Assembly (NCBI GenBank): GCA_014804915.1
Contig: JAAUYW010000003.1
Location: 6,600-12,839, forward strand
Length of the DNA: 6,240 nt
Source of the DNA: Desulfovibrio sp.
GTDB taxonomy: Bacteria; Desulfobacterota; Desulfovibrionia; Desulfovibrionales; Desulfovibrionaceae
Direction of reading: 5' to 3'
The position numbers and the translations under genes were made by a program. Positions within the stretch are counted from its first letter, which is position 1. Each line of letters begins with the position of its first letter. The notes beneath the pieces are model-generated. The model saw nothing but the letters and a program-made list of their open reading frames with translations. It made no database searches and was not told where the DNA came from. Shown here piece by piece: positions 5,390 to 6,240 of the stretch.

Positions 5390-6031
5390 ATGGGTCAGAA
5401 AGTACATCCTTTTGGCTTCCGGCTGGGCTACAACAAGAATTGGCAGTCCCGCTGGTTCAGCAAGCGGGAATATCCGGAATTTGTGTATGAAGACAGCAAG
5501 ATCCGGGAATACGTCAAGAAGCTGCTGTACCATGCAAGCCTTTCCAAGATCGAGATTGAGCGCGCCGGCGGCAAGGCGCGGGTCATTCTTTCGACAGCCA
5601 GGCCAGGGATAGTGATTGGCAAAAAGGGCGTTGACATTGAAAAACTGCGCGCGAATCTGCGCAAGCGTTTTGGGCGCGAATTTTCGCTGGAAGTAAATGA
5701 AATCCGGCGTCCGGAAGTGGACGCGCAGCTGATAGCGGAGAACATAGCGCAGCAGCTTGAGCGGCGCGTGGCATTCCGGCGCGCCATGAAGCGCACTGTG
5801 TCAATGGCCAGGAAATTTGGCGCCGAGGGCATCCGCGTAACCTGTTCCGGCAGGCTGGCAGGCGCGGAAATCGCGCGCACGGAATGGTACCGCGATGGCA
5901 GGGTGCCGTTGCAGACATTGCGGGCAAACATTGAATTCGGCTTTGCTGAAGCGCATACCACTTACGGCATCATTGGCGTGAAAGTATGGGTTTACAAGGG
6001 CGAAATTCTGGACAAAGAGGTTGAACAGTAA
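5390..6031 (+). CDS. rpsC: 30S ribosomal protein S3
   Basis: 213 residues from ATG 5390, which follows the rplV stop codon by 2 nt and has GGAAGGG at 5375-5381; the frame is open further upstream (to an ATG at 5291) but only this start gives the conserved [14 protein letters not shown]. The KH domain GXXG loop is at [12 protein letters not shown] (75-86). [12 protein letters not shown] (124-135) carries Arg130, Arg131 and Lys134, aligned with E. coli residues needed for mRNA helicase activity at the entry tunnel. [22 protein letters not shown] (153-174) and YGIIGVKVW (192-200) complete the C-terminal domain. It ends about 20 residues before the basic tail of E. coli S3, a normal variation. 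Confidence 0.98.
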   Translation: MGQKVHPFGFRLGYNKNWQSRWFSKREYPEFVYEDSKIREYVKKLLYHASLSKIEIERAGGKARVILSTARPGIVIGKKGVDIEKLRANLRKRFGREFSLEVNEIRRPEVDAQLIAENIAQQLERRVAFRRAMKRTVSMARKFGAEGIRVTCSGRLAGAEIARTEWYRDGRVPLQTLRANIEFGFAEAHTTYGIIGVKVWVYKGEILDKEVEQ

Positions 6032-6240
6032 TGCTTGCGCCAAAAAAGGTAAAATTCCGCAAATGGCAAAAAGGGCGGCTGCGCGGGCTTGCCACGCGCG
6101 GGGCGTCAATCGCCTTTGGCGATATAGGTCTGAAAGCAATTGAGCACGGACATCTCACGAGCCAGCAGATCGAGGCCGCGCGTATTGCAATGATGCGCCA
6201 CATCAGGCGCGGTGGCAAAGTCTGGATTCGCATTTTTCCG
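6031..6240 (+). CDS. rplP: 50S ribosomal protein L16, 3' end outside window
   Basis: The first 70 residues are visible, about half of a normal 136-residue L16, and the frame is still open at the window end. [19 protein letters not shown] (1-19), [12 protein letters not shown] (29-40), [18 protein letters not shown] (46-63) and WIRIFP (65-70) identify it. L16 binds 23S rRNA near the A-site tRNA elbow and is a late assembly protein. Its ATG overlaps the rpsC stop codon by one base (TAATG), with GAGG at 6017-6020. The arginine equivalent to E. coli Arg81 (hydroxylated there) lies beyond the window. By standard order rpmC and rpsQ should follow. Confidence 0.97.
   Translation, partial: MLAPKKVKFRKWQKGRLRGLATRGASIAFGDIGLKAIEHGHLTSQQIEAARIAMMRHIRRGGKVWIRIFP

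Overview
The window comes from a bacterial chromosome, most likely a sulfate-reducing deltaproteobacterium of the Desulfovibrio group (Desulfovibrionales). This rests on the ribosomal proteins, above all S10, L3, L2 and S19, which read like Desulfovibrio versions as I remember them (no search was run). A membrane-bound Fe-S/NrfD redox module beside them fits that assignment. All genes lie on the + strand.

Region 1 (1-1578) is the end of a respiratory redox operon. It holds the 3' part of a formate-dehydrogenase-type iron-sulfur subunit with a C-terminal membrane anchor, then a complete NrfD/PsrC-type integral membrane quinone-reactive subunit. A clean intrinsic terminator (1550-1578) follows 22 nt after the stop codon. 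The catalytic molybdopterin/tungsten subunit is not in the window and is expected upstream.

Region 2 (1579-2007) is a 430-nt stretch with no convincing gene. It has an AT-rich tract and a plausible sigma70 promoter (-35 at 1620, -10 at 1643). After these come roughly 350 nt dense in perfect short inverted repeats. The last large one (1904-1960) looks like an intrinsic terminator/attenuator and lies 48 nt before rpsJ. I read the region as a long structured 5' leader of the ribosomal operon and as the most interesting part of the window. No known riboswitch or RNA family was recognised.

Region 3 (2008-6240) is the S10 ribosomal-protein operon in canonical order: rpsJ, rplC, rplD, rplW, rplB, rpsS, rplV, rpsC, rplP (cut by the window end). 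Gaps are 1-12 nt, or 1-4 nt overlaps (rplD/rplW and rpsC/rplP), so it is a single translationally coupled transcript. Together these genes supply primary rRNA-binding proteins of the 50S exit-tunnel region (L3, L4, L23, L2, L22, L16) and 30S head proteins (S10, S19, S3). All are intact with family-typical lengths. This part is ordinary core genome; the points of note are the leader, an L3 residue change at the usual glutamine-methylation site, a short L2 insertion and repeated use of the AUA codon.
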